Positions 1 through 12,999 of a stretch of DNA of 64,000 nt are shown in pieces. The position numbers and the translations under genes were made by a program. Origin of the DNA: Ascaris suum (Eukaryota; Nematoda; Chromadorea; Rhabditida; Ascarididae); assembly GCA_013433145.1 (NCBI GenBank), contig CM024171.1:9734065-9798064 (forward strand). Direction: 5' to 3'. Under the pieces are notes generated by a model. It made no database searches. It saw only the letters and a list, made by a program, of their open reading frames with translations, and had not been told where the DNA came from. The first letter of the stretch is position 1, and every line of letters begins with the position of its first letter.

Positions 1-1159
1 TTTTAAGGAAAGGTAAGAACATGAAGGAATGGCTGCTTTATGAGAGTAATTCTGTCGGCACTTTCACTTCACTGCATTTGTGCAGTATTTGAACATCAAC
101 GCACTAAATTTGAGCATTTAGTTCGGTGTTCAATAGTGACCAGAAAAACGTCGGCTCTAAGCGCCACATATTGGCATCTGAACAATCGACCACAGCTTTA
201 TGCAAATCCTTCCCACGACTGCAAAAGTACAAAAACTCCGCGAAGATATGCTTATGAGATCCTTTTGATGCCACTTCTTGCTTTTCGCTTCCAGCTTTCT
301 CGCCTTTCTCACATCCATGATATTTCCCTATTTTTTTAAAAAATGCCGTGGATAAATTTCAAAGATGTATAGTGCTCACGGACTTGAACTTTCTCCCTCG
401 CGCATCACTGAAGATGATTTTACGATCAGTCCCTTCACCTATCTGAAGCAGAGTGAATATTGTGCAAACAATGCTCCGGCTGCAACCAGGCACGCACGAA
501 CGCTGTCGCATACTCGACAATGTTTTGCACTTCTAGCAGCTACCACACGAATGTGAAACATCTCGCGCAGCAGTTCAGTGCGTTTTGGCAGCATTCCAGT
601 CGGACAATGGCATTTTGCCAAGTTGCTCGAGCGCGCCTCTCCGCAAACATGCCTACAGGATTAGTGGTGAAGAGTGCGAAAAGGCGAACCAAACGATCGC
701 TGCAACGTACATATGTTAAGCACGCGGACGTATCGCTCTCCCATGATACGACGCAACCATAATCTATGAATGAAGCGATGCAAATACAATACAGCGGTTC
801 GTTATGCAAATAAACAGATGGGGAGCGAATTCAGCGAGAGTAATTACCATTCCCGAGCACTACTTACATACATCACAATCAAGATCGCCTACTTCACACT
901 GCAAAACACTTCTTTATCAGTGATCATCAGTACATCCTCCCCCTCTCCCCCCACCACCGAATAGTTATTGAAATATCGCACGTGTCAGCAATCATTACTT
1001 GCATTGGCTTACAGCTATTTTTCCTTCCATATTTTTCATCTGTGTAGAAACTGTGCAATCTGTGCACTGAACACGTGAAACAAAGGATATTGAGCATATG
1101 TACCTTCTGGAGGAATGTGTCCATTGTGCGTATTCATCATCCTCTTCGTTCCCACTCAC
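1..1159. other. no gene recognised
   Basis: Open frames exist on both strands but none has convincing splice sites or a recognisable product. It could be intron of the candidate gene starting at 1210 on the - strand. Confidence 0.4.
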
Positions 1160-1210
1160 CTTGCCACTGCTAAGCATGAATTCCTCGTCAGCACTCTCCG
1201 ATCGAACCAT
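1160..1210 (-). CDS. candidate first coding exon, unknown protein
   Basis: An ATG at 1210 opens a 17-codon exon (MVRSESADEEFMLSSGK) that ends at a near-consensus donor, AAG|GTGAGT, at 1160/1159. The frame is also open upstream for about 19 codons back to a TTTGCAG acceptor-like site, so the exon may be longer at its 5' side. The peptide is acidic and Ser-rich and matches no family I know. No continuing exon could be identified in the remaining 1.1 kb to the window edge. The donor is the main evidence, so this is only a candidate. Confidence 0.3.
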
Positions 1211-2675
1211 CTTTCCAGTTGTTAGCAGTCGACCTGGAATTGTCACGATCCGCCAATTTGCCGCCCAACTGCAAACTTTGCAACCTTGATACACGAAAAG
1301 CGCCTGACACTTAATACAGCAGTGGAAAATTACGAATATCACATGGTCTTTGTACGTTATACGCTATTTTTTCTCCTCCACACATATCAAAGGTAGAACA
1401 GTCGGCTGCAGATCAAATGGAAGCAATGTGTCATACAACGTAAGTCAAAGATGGCTAACAGCCTACAGGCAGGTCAAACGACTACCAAGCACGTGTCGTG
1501 AAGCTAGTCTAAGGCAGAACCGTGATAGTACAAATGGGGCTGATGTGCTCATGTATTTATCCCGGCTTCTAGACCGATCTTTAAGGTCGTTGGACTGTGT
1601 GAGGTGATCAGCAGCTGCGTGGAGTTCGACTACGGGATCGTATCGGCGATTCCAGCTATTCTAGTGTCCCCTCCTGTTTGTCGTGTGATAAGTGTGATAC
1701 CTGTGTTGTCTCGCAATTTACACCCCAGCTCGACACAGGGTGCGGATCCTCAAGGAGAGATCTGGACGATTAGACGAGCCAAAGGGAGCTGGGACCTACA
1801 TATACGAACGTAAGCCGTCTGAAAGCGCGACTAAACTACGACGAGAGTTAGTTGCGCAAGTGGCACAGACATGTCCACTGCACATCGCACAGGTGAGATC
1901 ACATAGTACAGGTAATTTTGGTACCTGCTGAGAGCATAGTAGGAGTAAGAACGAAGAATACTTCAACACTAGTCTCTTCATCGCCTCAAAACAATCAATA
2001 AATACGTATTGCCAGGTGTGATATGTAAATACCAACCTTTCCGAAGAACCTTTTATGAGCCGAACTTATAAGTTGAGGAAAGAGCCACAAAAATGAAAGA
2101 CAAAGAATTTAAATATTGAGAACATGTTTTATCAACCAACAGGTTTATCAGGAATGATACTGAAATTGTAACAGAATCAGCAGAATTATAGCAGCGTTAA
2201 TGAAAGTCCTGCCTCTAGTTGGGATGCATCCTAAAATAATATTCCAATTTCACGGAACCCGAGTCAAAACATCAGAATTGCGAAGTGCAGGAGATAGAAG
2301 TAAAACGAAAAACTCCTAGAACTGAGAATTTCCATGTGCCCAATCTGGAAGTTTTGGAAAACAACTCCTTCTGCTTCGTTATAAAATAAGGAGCTGGGAA
2401 GGCTATTGAGGATCAGATCTCATTGGATAACTCGCTTAAAACAATCCGATAAATAGTGTAAAAGTGGTTCGACAGACTCGAAAAATGCCTGCAATTATAT
2501 CCACTCAGCAAGCTGCAATTTGGGACTTGAAAATGACAACGGTAGATAGACTTTTGATGAGTAAAATAATGTCTATGACACCGTTTAAAACTGATCTCGT
2601 TGACTTAAAATTACAGCAGAGAGAGTAAAATCACCGGCACATGAACATTCTAGCATAATCAGTTGCATTCTGGTG

Positions 2676-2728
2676 ACTGCAATGCATTTGCAATCAAGAA
2701 TGCAAAGAACTGCATTTTGCATTGCAGT
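2676..2728. repeat. short inverted repeat
   Basis: ACTGCAATGCA at 2676-2686 is the exact reverse complement of TGCATTGCAGT at 2718-2728, with 31 bases between. Several further copies of the word TGCA(A/T)T occur in the same 60 bases, so this may be a decayed simple repeat that can fold back. Confidence 0.55.
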
Positions 2729-5700
2729 GATAATCTAACATTAGCTGCACTCCGCAACCGCTATGATCAATGATATATCCATTTGAATAGCGCACACTGC
2801 CGACAACAATACGATCATATGAAATGCAAACTACGCGATAAACAAGGTGTTGATCAGTAAAACTCAATGAAACGAATCATTACGTCATTAATAAAACCAA
2901 GCACTGGAATAAGATAAGCTTGCAATTATGGCCACAAAATATCTATTTAATGTCTGATAATGCTGTCATAAATGTAATGATATCATTTATTTCTAGCTTC
3001 ACTTTTATTGCATCTATACGACACGATCACAGCCTATCACTGAGTTAACAAATCAAGGAATGTAATAAGGACGATAATCTGTGCGAATCCGGGACGAAAA
3101 ACGGACAAGCAGGCAGACGGTAGATGCATAAGACCACAGAACTTTCAGACAATTTTTTAATGAGTGAAAAAGAGCAGTAAAGAAGATGCGGATTTTCGAA
3201 ATGCTTAAATCCTCGCCAGCCACGCCATGCTGAAAACGTCATTTTTGACAAGCCGAGCATTTTGCTCCCGATCAAGCCATGAATTTGGAATACTTCGTTC
3301 TTCGAGGAGTGGTATTTCTAAGATGTCAGCGCTTGAAAACCTAATCGAGAAGTATGACAGTGACTCGAACAAGATTTTAAATTCCGACGCTTCCAAGGAA
3401 GGAACATGGGCGAAGGCTTCCTACCCTTAAATTCGGGCAGTATATGAGCACTTCCGCCATTCCCTTATCCGGTCACATCGACCACTTCAAATCCCCGAAC
3501 GCAGCAGCACCAAGAAATAGAAAATATATTTGGTATTGAGGTAAACAGAATACTGCTTAATGCAATGATGTACTATAAGCAACACATGACCAAGTGAATG
3601 AAACGCTCAGATCTCTGCTGGAAAATCCCTAAGGTAGTGCTCCGCAAATCTGCAATCTACGGCACCTTCCATACATTTTATTCATTTCAATCTCAGCATT
3701 ACAAAACAACTTTGAAACGAACAAAGGAAGGAAGTGAATATATATAACTGCCGCCTTCCTCATCGGGGAATAATTGAATCACTTCCTCAATAAAGATTGC
3801 AAAATAGTCCCAATAGTAGATGTAGCGAACGCACTGACACACAAAACACTTTTGCTTGAAGTCATTATCTGGATTTGCTTCCTAAGGAAGCCGCCATTTT
3901 CCATTGTAAGCCAATCACATTTAATTCCAACTTCTTCCTATATGTCACGATTTTGCACTATTTTCTATGGTTTTATAGCGCACTTTTCTACACGAGAAAA
4001 CAGACAAATTGTCACTAAATGACGTATTTAAACGGACGTAAACAATGCACTTTCATGCACCTGAGCTTTTTTTGCTCGTGTACTTTTCGAGTAATCAGAA
4101 TTTCTCGCTTGAAAATTTTGGATACATTTATGAGAAAAGTTTCGCTTGGAATTCATCCAAATCGAGTTGATTTCTTTTGTAATATGCAAAAAATCGAACT
4201 TCTTTTTCCCACACGTCATGCCCTTGCGACTAAAATCTCGTCAATGGAGAGAAATTCCTGCATACTTCACTGCTTTCATAACTGTATAACAATCATAATG
4301 TTGTGTTTATCTGTCTGTGTATGCGTAAAACAATTAAGCTATTTGTCCTCCTATGAATATCGTCTGGTTAAATCGATCTGCGTATTCGTAGTTCTTAAAC
4401 GCGCCGTCAACGAAACTAAAAAAATTCGTATGCGTTAAACGACACGCAACTTTCCACATCAAGTGGGAGGGGGTGGAGGAAGGGGGAGAAGGGAGTGAGA
4501 TGAAGGCGAGGATTAGAAAAATAAATTCCTTTTAAAAGGAAGCGAATGTAACATTAAATTATCTAATTTTGTTGTAATGCACTATTTTCCATCCTCAGCC
4601 AAGTTTTCATCAAGTTATCTCGGCAGTGAATTATTCCTTATCCACCACCGATCGGAAAAAGTCTTCACAGAGTTCTATGAACATATAAGAACAACGACTA
4701 ATGATATTTTTATAGTGGCCATCACAGATAAGGAACGTAAAAACAACAAAAAAAACACGCATCCAACTACAACTACTCGTCATAGACATGTAAACATCCG
4801 TTGAAAAAATGTGTCCTCACTAAGATCGACTGCCTGTAGTGAATCTATTCAACCCTCCCCATTAATGAACGCATATTCGATGAGTGCTGCAACAAAATGC
4901 TACTGCATCGAGAGGAAATTGCAGGCAAGCTTGAAAATAACAACACTTATGTCAACAGAGCAACGGATGAGAAGATGAGTGCAAAAAGTGGCAGAAACGA
5001 ACGAAGCGACGCCCTTCAGCTGGCTCACACAATGTTGCAACTTGTAAGAATATGCGAGCAGCGGCACACATTAAACCTGTTTCGAGGAAGAACGCCGTCC
5101 GTCTTTCACCTATTGCGCCCCCCCACAAAATAACTCCACAACCAACACCTCTTCGCTTACAGTTAACATGACTGCAATAAAATAACTTTTATCACCTGTC
5201 AGCAGTTACAAGCAGTAATGCAATCTGAGCAAGTTACTACATAGCAGCGAAAACACGCTAGTTCTTCAAACTAAGCTCTTGCCGTGAACACACACTCTTT
5301 GAACGTAAATTCAATAAACATCCACCTCCCTTCTATGAGTTTCCCCACAGAACAGAGAATTCAGTTAGCGTCACAATGGTTACAAGACTTCTATTATATA
5401 CTGACTTTTTTTAATCCCCAAGAATTATGTAACTTTCCGTTTCTCGCAACTCCACCATCTCGAATACATATGCCATGAAAAGTCGTTAAACCACCTGTAA
5501 AATTATATGCATACAAAAGAGAGGATTCAACCATTCTGCAACGCTTTACCACATAAATAGAACAAAGACAATTTGTCATCTACGTGTAGTTTCATATGCA
5601 CATTTCAATCCATCAGAAACCTTTACCAGTTAACTTCATGTTTTCCTTAACAGCGATGCGCTTACACGGGAAAAAATTGGTTTCTTTTGTTAAGTTCAAC

Positions 5701-6541
5701 TGCCTTATTTCAACAAAGACAGAACATAACAGCCGCGCGTTTAATCAACACATAATGATGGTTTTGCTTAGGGTGGCTGCGTGTTTGGAGGTGACCTCAC
5801 TATATGTAATGATACTCTAACCAATGGAATAAAGTGAGAACGATAGGAAAAGTAACAGAGGCACTGGATCTTTCTGTTTCCACTCTTTTTTTTTTAACTC
5901 GAGGATATGCCAAGGATTTAATTTCAACCAATCTCAACAAAAATGGTGCCAGTTTTAGATGGTTGGGTAATTGATGTATGGCGAATATAGCTATGTTATA
6001 TTTTTGTTTTCATTTCTATTGCAATGTTGCAATTTCTATTGCATTTCTATTGCAATGTGATAAAATGCAACATGGCACAGTTTGAATATTCCAAGTGGAA
6101 AATATTCAGATAGAAAATTTTTCAAGCCAGTAGTAGAAAACTTTCGACTTGGGCCACTACTTTCAAAATAGATTTGCACTTCCTGTTAGAGGACACAAAC
6201 AATCTTTCGAGATAAAACATTGCAAATATTATGAGATATTTTTCTCTATTATACTGAAATTAAAAAAAAAATTCAAAAATGCATCAACTCTACTAGTGGA
6301 AAGTTAAAGAATGAAAATTATAGAATGCAGTTGAGTTTATTTTCACATAACGCTTCGATATTTACGAAGTGCAGAAAAAAAAAAAGATATGCAATGTTTA
6401 CGATAAACAAAGTTCTGTGATACGATTAATGCAGAATTATTTCCTGAAATAGTTATTGTCGACGCAAAAGGCAAATAATAATTCATCAATAGAATCGACA
6501 AAACACTATTCACCGATCATATTTTCTGATGTGATTTTTTA

Positions 6542-6681
6542 AAGTTGTTGTGTAAAGTAATTGTAATGTAAGTACGATTCATAATCATCGCTGCGCGAAT
6601 TAATTCCATGCAAAGAAAAAATTTTACGAGCTAGGCTAATTCCTGTTCCTATTCTTACATTGCAATTACTTCACACAACTT
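6542..6681. repeat. imperfect inverted repeat, MITE-like foldback
   Basis: The left arm at 6542-6572 and the right arm at 6654-6681 are reverse complements at about 26 of 28 positions, apart from a TTG insertion in the left arm. The arms enclose about 80 bases. The size (about 140 bp) and the terminal inverted arms resemble a small non-autonomous DNA element. No flanking target duplication is obvious. Confidence 0.5.
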
Positions 6682-8199
6682 CACACAATTACTGCATTAA
6701 TCTTCAATTCCTAACTCCTAATTCCTTTTCTTGAATGCTATCGATTTAAAATATAACTGTGATGCATGATTAGGGGAAGTAAATATTGAGTGCAAAAGGT
6801 ACGCGGATGGAAAAGACGATAGTATTGATAAGCAGTTTCAATATTGCTCATCGAATGTGATTAATGGGAACAACATACATGAAGATGTAACAAATAATCG
6901 TCTTTGATACCTTTAGGTCTTATGATATTGAAGAAGATCAATGCATTTCCCGAATTGCAACTATCTGCAAGGTTTCTTCTCTTCGGGCTGGAGTACTTTT
7001 CTGACCATTATTCACTGGCAGAGGAAGGGATGAGAGGAGGGGGGGGGGAGAGGAAGAAGAAGCACTCTAAAGGAGGCGAAACGGTTTCTACATTGCAAAA
7101 GCAACTCATAGGGGAGGACGGGGAACAATGAAGAGCGGGAGGCCAACACTGCTCTTCCCTTTCCTCCTTCGCCATAAAGCGCTTCCATACGTGCTAGATA
7201 TCGTGGCTATTACGATTACAACATATTTCAGCTTGCAGATACTTCTTCCAATGCAAAAATTTCTTCTGGGCACTAATTTCAGTGGAAAAGTTTGACTTTT
7301 GCATGAATAAACGTGAGCTTTTTTCATTCTCATGCAAAAACAATGAATCATTACCGTTTGACGTTCTACCTATTCCGTTTACCACGATATGGTCCCACAG
7401 TCCCATTACAGCCATGTATGTAAAAAAAGAAAATGTCGTAAAAAATCGTAGAAATAGGTGTGTGGTGAGGGGAGGGCGGGGAGAGGTGGAATCGCTCGCT
7501 GCTTCGCACTTAATGCCGAAGCGCGAAGTTCGCTTTGCAAAAAGTGTGCAAAACGCACTACACAGCTGCTTGCAAAACGGTCGAATACTTCGTTGTAAAA
7601 TGTTTGATGAATGCCTTTTGCGTCTTCCTATCTTGATAGTGAGGAAGATGCCGCTATAAAGAGGAAGAGAATAAGGAAGGGAAAGGACGGGACAAAGTCG
7701 CTATCGCAAAAGATAAAGCAAAGACTTCATTGAAGGCAGAATGCACATTGCAATGCCAATCAAAGAACTTGCCTCTCAAGGCGATCAAACATCATAACAG
7801 CTGTTATCATTGATCACTCCACATAAATCCACAAAATTTATCTATACAAAATGATGTCTTTACGAGTACCTAGTGCGCCCTTTCCACGTTCTAAAAGTTA
7901 CGATACAACTGTTGCCTCTTATGATAAACGGCTATTTACGGCTGTTCACCTCAACACACCTGTGTGCTTCTTTGAACACCTTCAAACCATATTTCTCATG
8001 AAAACGTAAGTATATAAGTAAATAAAACGCATATACAAGGAGACTGAGTTTGAGCAAAATACAGTTCTAACAACATTCTCTTTATATGGAATAGCAAACC
8101 ATAAGATGAAGCACACTTATTAGTTATATTGTCTTTTCAAGAGACTAACGATCACTTCGCTCTCCGTCCAGCAGCTTCAGCAGCACAAAAGACAGCAAC

Positions 8200-8640
8200 G
8201 TTTGAGCAATAAACGATGATGAAAACATCATCAGCAATGATCACTCACGAATGCAAAACATTTACGTGTTGCGAAAAGCACAAACGTCTGCAGACAGACA
8301 CACACAGACAGGTGCAACATACACAGACACACATCGTCGGCGAATTTTCAAAAACTTGGCGACAACGAACATTTCAGCGCAATTTTGCAGGTGGAACTCC
8401 GAAACGCGTGCGTGCTCACTGCGACGCAACGCTATAGAAAAATGGCGCGTTGCGGTTGAGAGAGAGAGAGGAAAATTTTGCGCGAATAGAAGCGTACTTA
8501 TAGAGCGTGCGCGCGTACGCACGCGTATCGTGCACGATGTTCTTCGATCATAGGATGCGCGTCCCGCCCATTATTCGTAACGCAACGAAGAGTTGTGTCG
8601 ACGGTGCGCTTGTGGAGCATTACTGCCAGAGATGAAAAGT
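8200..8640. promoter_or_regulatory. GC-rich, CpG-containing promoter-like patch
   Basis: In an otherwise A+T-rich region this patch is rich in CG dinucleotides. It contains a GA tract at about 8458-8471 and a perfectly alternating purine-pyrimidine tract of 24 bases at 8505-8528. Such composition often marks transcription start regions in nematodes, and a candidate + strand first exon follows at 8730. The promoter role is inference from composition and position only. Confidence 0.3.
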
Positions 8641-8729
8641 GTTAGTGGAGAGAATAGGTAGATAAGACAATAGAAATTACGATGTGTGTGTGTCTGTGTG
8701 TTGGGTGATAGTCGACGTCGTGAAGTGAG

Positions 8730-8816
8730 ATGCTTGAGGACGGGTTCCATAGGAAAATGTCTCCTGAAAAGGCACCGGAAATAGAAGTTCGAATGGTGTC
8801 CCCCATATCATTACGA
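8730..8816 (+). CDS. candidate first exon downstream of GC-rich patch
   Basis: ATG at 8730 starts a 29-codon frame (MLEDGFHRKMSPEKAPEIEV...) running to a possible donor CGA|GTGATT at 8816/8817; without splicing it stops eight codons later. The peptide is charged and of balanced composition, and it lies just after the GC-rich patch. The reverse strand is also open here, so the strand is uncertain. No partner exon was found downstream. Confidence 0.25.
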
Positions 8817-10779
8817 GTGATTAAAAAAACATTTCTGTAGCAATATTTGAATAATGCAAATGTTGAGAACAAATGGAATTTTAGATCCCTCTGTGATCAC
8901 TTCCGCCGATTTAATGTTGGATTCTCCGGTCAATAGTGCCGTGTCAAAGATTTGATTTTCAAGCAGCGATATTTGAAATAAACAAAAATAAACATAAAAC
9001 ACATTTATTTCAAGATGAAGAAAGCATATGAGTAGGCATTTTAAAAAAAAGCAAAAGAATTTTGAGAGTGAGAGGCAAACCAGCCGGAAACAGTTTCGAA
9101 ATGGCAAGTCACCAGCCATCATCAATGTGAAACGGTAAGGAGTTTCAAATGGGAGGGACAGTAAAAATGGCGTCATTTCGATTTGCTACCTTCACGATGA
9201 TCTGAAGAAGGAGGGTATTACCTTGAAAGCATTGAGAATTTTGCAAAGGAGAAGATACTTTCGGACGGGATTCGAAAAAACCTGATGAACTTGAAGCATA
9301 AATGTAAATCAAACTGAACTTCTGGTTCTTCGTTTTTTCGGACTGGCTGCATTGTTATTGCAAGTAAACATTGCTTGCAAAAGATTATTTCTTGCAAGCA
9401 AACTTCCGGTTGCTTTAGTTCACCATCACAGTCATCAAAATTTCAGCTTCGACGAACTTCGAGCATCCACATTTCATTTTCAAGCGGCAATGATTGCCAA
9501 ACTCAGACCAAGCTGGAATGTGCGCCAGATAAGTTGAAATGACACGTGCCTTTTGTACTTCCTGATATTTTTGCGTTCAGATAGGCCCATTAGCTAGGGA
9601 AACCAATCGGCCGTGCAAGCTTCGACGAAAAATTCAACTTTGAAGCCAAACCGAATCGCTTGTAGGTTATGAACACCTTGCAGATTTTTGTGGCGTCACA
9701 TTTTTATTTCTAAGTCCCGTAACTCAAAAAAATCATGCAGCTCACCAAAGTGACGAATAGTAAGTTTGTAACCTTTTTCGGAGTAAATTTTCTCGGAATA
9801 TCTTTTTTTCATTCTCGAGTTGAATTACTGGACAGAGAAATAGACAGACTGGCACGCCATAACGCGGTCCCGTGAAGTTGCTCAAAACTATCTAGAAATG
9901 CTCCAGATAGGGCTAGAATGGCGAGCAGAGGTGTTCGAAATACAGACCGGAAGCACTTTGTATACATCCCAACAAGTTGCAAATAAACGCCATGAGATAT
10001 GAATTAAAAGACGCGTCACTGCTACTCAATAGATCGCATCATTTTGGACTAGTTATGCGCTTAAAGTTTGTAAAATTTTAGCGGAACTATTTCTGTTCCA
10101 GGTGAAGGAAGTGCTGAAGCGCCAAATATTTAGTAATATTAAAAGCTGAACCATGAGAAGCTTCTGGTTTTGCCTGTACGATTTCGTAAGGTGAGACCTC
10201 TTCCGCATCGCCGTATGGCCCCTTCGATGACATTGAATTCACCAATTTTTAATCACAGACGAACGCATACCGAGAAAGACTTCGTTGACTTCGACTCGTG
10301 CTTCACAACGCGATGTTTGCACCTCGTCGGTCATGAATGCAGACTAGAGACTAATCGAATGCTTAGTAATATTAAAAGCTGAAATATTGTTCATAGCACA
10401 CTTTCATTATCTGTGATTATCAATATAATTCCACTATCTATTTAGATGGGTTGAATTGCTTATTTTTGTTGGGTATAAAAGAGTTACTAGGAAGAAACTG
10501 TGTGAAGATCGGTGACTATTCCACTACTTAGTTCAGGAATTTTGCCTGCGAACTGATTTGGAGTAGTTCATCGTAATAGCAAAGAAGACACTGATATGAA
10601 ATAACTCAGAGTCCTGAAAAAAATGGAGAGGGGCCGTCATGTAAACATAGATACTTTAATAATTAACAACTTGATTAAATGTTCTGAATGAAACACGTCC
10701 AAATAGTCTGTCAAACCATCTAATTGTTTCTTCCCGCTTGAAAAAAAGCGGTCTTGAAACTACCCGTAGGTATATTCGG
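8817..10779. other. no gene recognised
   Basis: Only a pair of 21-base direct repeats at 10130-10150 and 10363-10383 stands out. Open frames are short and lack splice support. Confidence 0.4.
10130..10383. repeat. pair of 21-bp direct repeats
   Basis: TTAGTAATATTAAAAGCTGAA occurs at 10130-10150 and again, identical, at 10363-10383, 233 bases apart start to start. The 212 bases between are not otherwise repeated. This could be a local duplication or short flanks left by an insertion. Confidence 0.6.
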
Positions 10780-10989
10780 CTATGGTCGCTTCAGCAGGCT
10801 ATTCATATAACTAGAGGATATTGAATCGATGACTTTATTGCTGCCTGTTTTTAAACCGTTGTTTTTGCAAACGTTTCTCAGTGGCTCTTCATATCTCTCC
10901 ATATGCATACATCTGCCCTCCACAGCGCTTCCAATCCACTGAACAATGGGGCCATTATGAGGAAATTCGATGATTATAACCTCGGCCAT
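10780..10989 (-). CDS. candidate small ORF, unknown
   Basis: An ATG-initiated frame of 69 codons on the - strand begins MAEVIIIEFPHNGPIVQWIG and ends SLLKRP-stop. Codon use and amino-acid mix look protein-like (two Cys, balanced charge), but no acceptor lies directly before the ATG and no homologous family is evident. It may be a first exon that is spliced earlier than its stop. Confidence 0.25.
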   Translation of the reverse strand: MAEVIIIEFPHNGPIVQWIGSAVEGRCMHMERYEEPLRNVCKNNGLKTGSNKVIDSISSSYMNSLLKRP

Positions 10990-12999
10990 TGATGCGTCCC
11001 AGATTTTATATCAACATTCACTTCCGCAAAGGATATGAATAACTGAACTTGTTGAATTTATTATGCTGCGAAGAACTTGACAAGGAATTCTAGGATTGCT
11101 TGGCTGGTTATGAAAACTCGTTCTTCTTCCAGGAATCGTTCAGTTGACCGGTTGGTAGGGAACCCAAAGCACAGTGGGCGAAAGAGTGGTGGAGCGTGTC
11201 AAGGAGGTTCAATTGAGACTTAATCCGTTTAGTTGTTGTTGTGCTCATCATTCCGTCACTTTCGGGAGGTGAACCTTTGAAAGTTTCTCTGCGATTAACG
11301 GAAATCGCGAGCCAAAACTCGCGAAAACTCTATCGCGTTTTGCAGTTTTAAAGAACTCTACCAATGTCGGTAATATATATTTGTTGTTGGTCTTTATAAA
11401 ATGACATTTTTAAAGCGTAATATGTTGGTATTATCTTTCCATATGTCCAAACATAAGCAACTTGCGAACCATTGAGGCTTGCACAGTGAAATTTGCTGGA
11501 TATGGTTCGCACCACGTTTTTTGGTACTTTCGACCTTCTTAAGTATTTGTTTGACTACTTTATATGGCAACCAAAACTATAAAAACTGAGTACTTTAGCA
11601 ACTGATGTGATACGCTTTCACTTTTTCGTAAAATGATGCACACTATAGCGTGACATGTACTAGTTGAATTTTTGAGTGCGCTGCCCTAGAACATTTGCAG
11701 TGTGTAACAAATGAATGCTAAAAAGTGTGTGGCAGTTCAGAGATTCAAACTTTAACATACCTGTACAACATGGCTAGGAACCACCTGAAATTAATTCATA
11801 ATTTGAAGTGCAACCTATAAAATCCTCTTATTCCGACGATTATGTCAATGCTATAGTTCACTACGTTCTAAGTGCATTCAAAAGTTTAAACCGTGCTGAC
11901 GAATCTTCACAATCTCCTTTCATTTTTGTCGGTTGAGAGTGAATTCCGAACATTTAGGCTGTCACCGAGAATCTGAGCTCACAAAAGATGTGAAGCCGTT
12001 CGGTGAGGTGTAAAAACAACCGATCATCCCTTTAAAAGATTTTGCATTAATCGCCGACAACATTCCTTTGCATATCATTACGTTGCCTCTTCAATTCCAG
12101 CACTCTCACCGAGTACGTATGACAACTAGTAAACCGGCTTATGCGAAATGAACGTTCATGCGTATTTTTTGCTCATTAGTTTCAAGCTACGAGATTTTAC
12201 GGCTATTTGCGATGCGGCACTTCTCCTAACATAGCTTTTTGTTTAGCTCATCGACATTTAGTGTAGCTCTAAACAGCCCAGAAATGTCCAAAACTGGCGG
12301 CAAATATTTATGTGTCCGATACTTCTTCGTTCTTCCAGCACTCCCTCCTCTCTTCTTGAAGAACTTGATATTCATCTATTTCATGTATTTTTACATGCAT
12401 TTTGCGAACTTGATTTGAAAAACGCAATATGTCAGTACACGTACACGTTGAAGCTTATTAACGTGCAAATAAAATGTGCAAGCTGATCTCTGTAAAATCC
12501 TTTGTGTTATTTCCTAAAATTCGGTGATTTTTAAGCGCCAAAAAGAACTAAAGAATTTACACGCACTTCATGGCTATTAGATTTTCGTTCTACACCTAAT
12601 GAATCACCGAAAAGCGAAACTTTCTCAGAAGGTTTCTAAGAGTGATAACGTCAAATAAAATTATGAAAGCATTATTTAGCACATTTTATTATTTAGTGAT
12701 AACGTATGGAATTGTTTGAATGAAATGTGAAAGCGTTTGTCGTGTTTGAGGCGCGTCTCCACTTCTATGCTTCAAGCAGTGTCCCTTATTATGAAGAACG
12801 TTATCTAACTGAGTTCATCATCGGTCCAAGAAAGCGCCGTTCTCTTCACGTTCATCGAGTCTATACACGTAGATAGCGAATGCTCACATGTTTCTCTGCC
12901 TTCTTCATCTCAAACCCGCTCGGCAACTGATATGCTCATACGGATACCACGCTACGAACAAACATAACCAGCTCAATGATTATATGCGCCCCTATGTGC
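10990..12999. other. no gene recognised
   Basis: About 2 kb of A+T-rich sequence with no supported exon, RNA gene or clear repeat on either strand. Confidence 0.4.

Larger units (their letters stand above)
1211..8199. other. long stretch without a recognised gene
   Basis: About 7 kb of A+T-rich DNA. It holds two inverted repeats (2676-2728 and 6542-6681), a run of ten G at about 7039-7048, and a short repeated CATTTCTATTGCAATG-type tract near 6010-6060. A + strand frame starting with ATG at 3323 (MSALENLIEKY..., 35 codons) looks protein-like, but it has no supporting splice sites and the opposite strand is open too. The rest shows nothing I can name. Confidence 0.4.
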
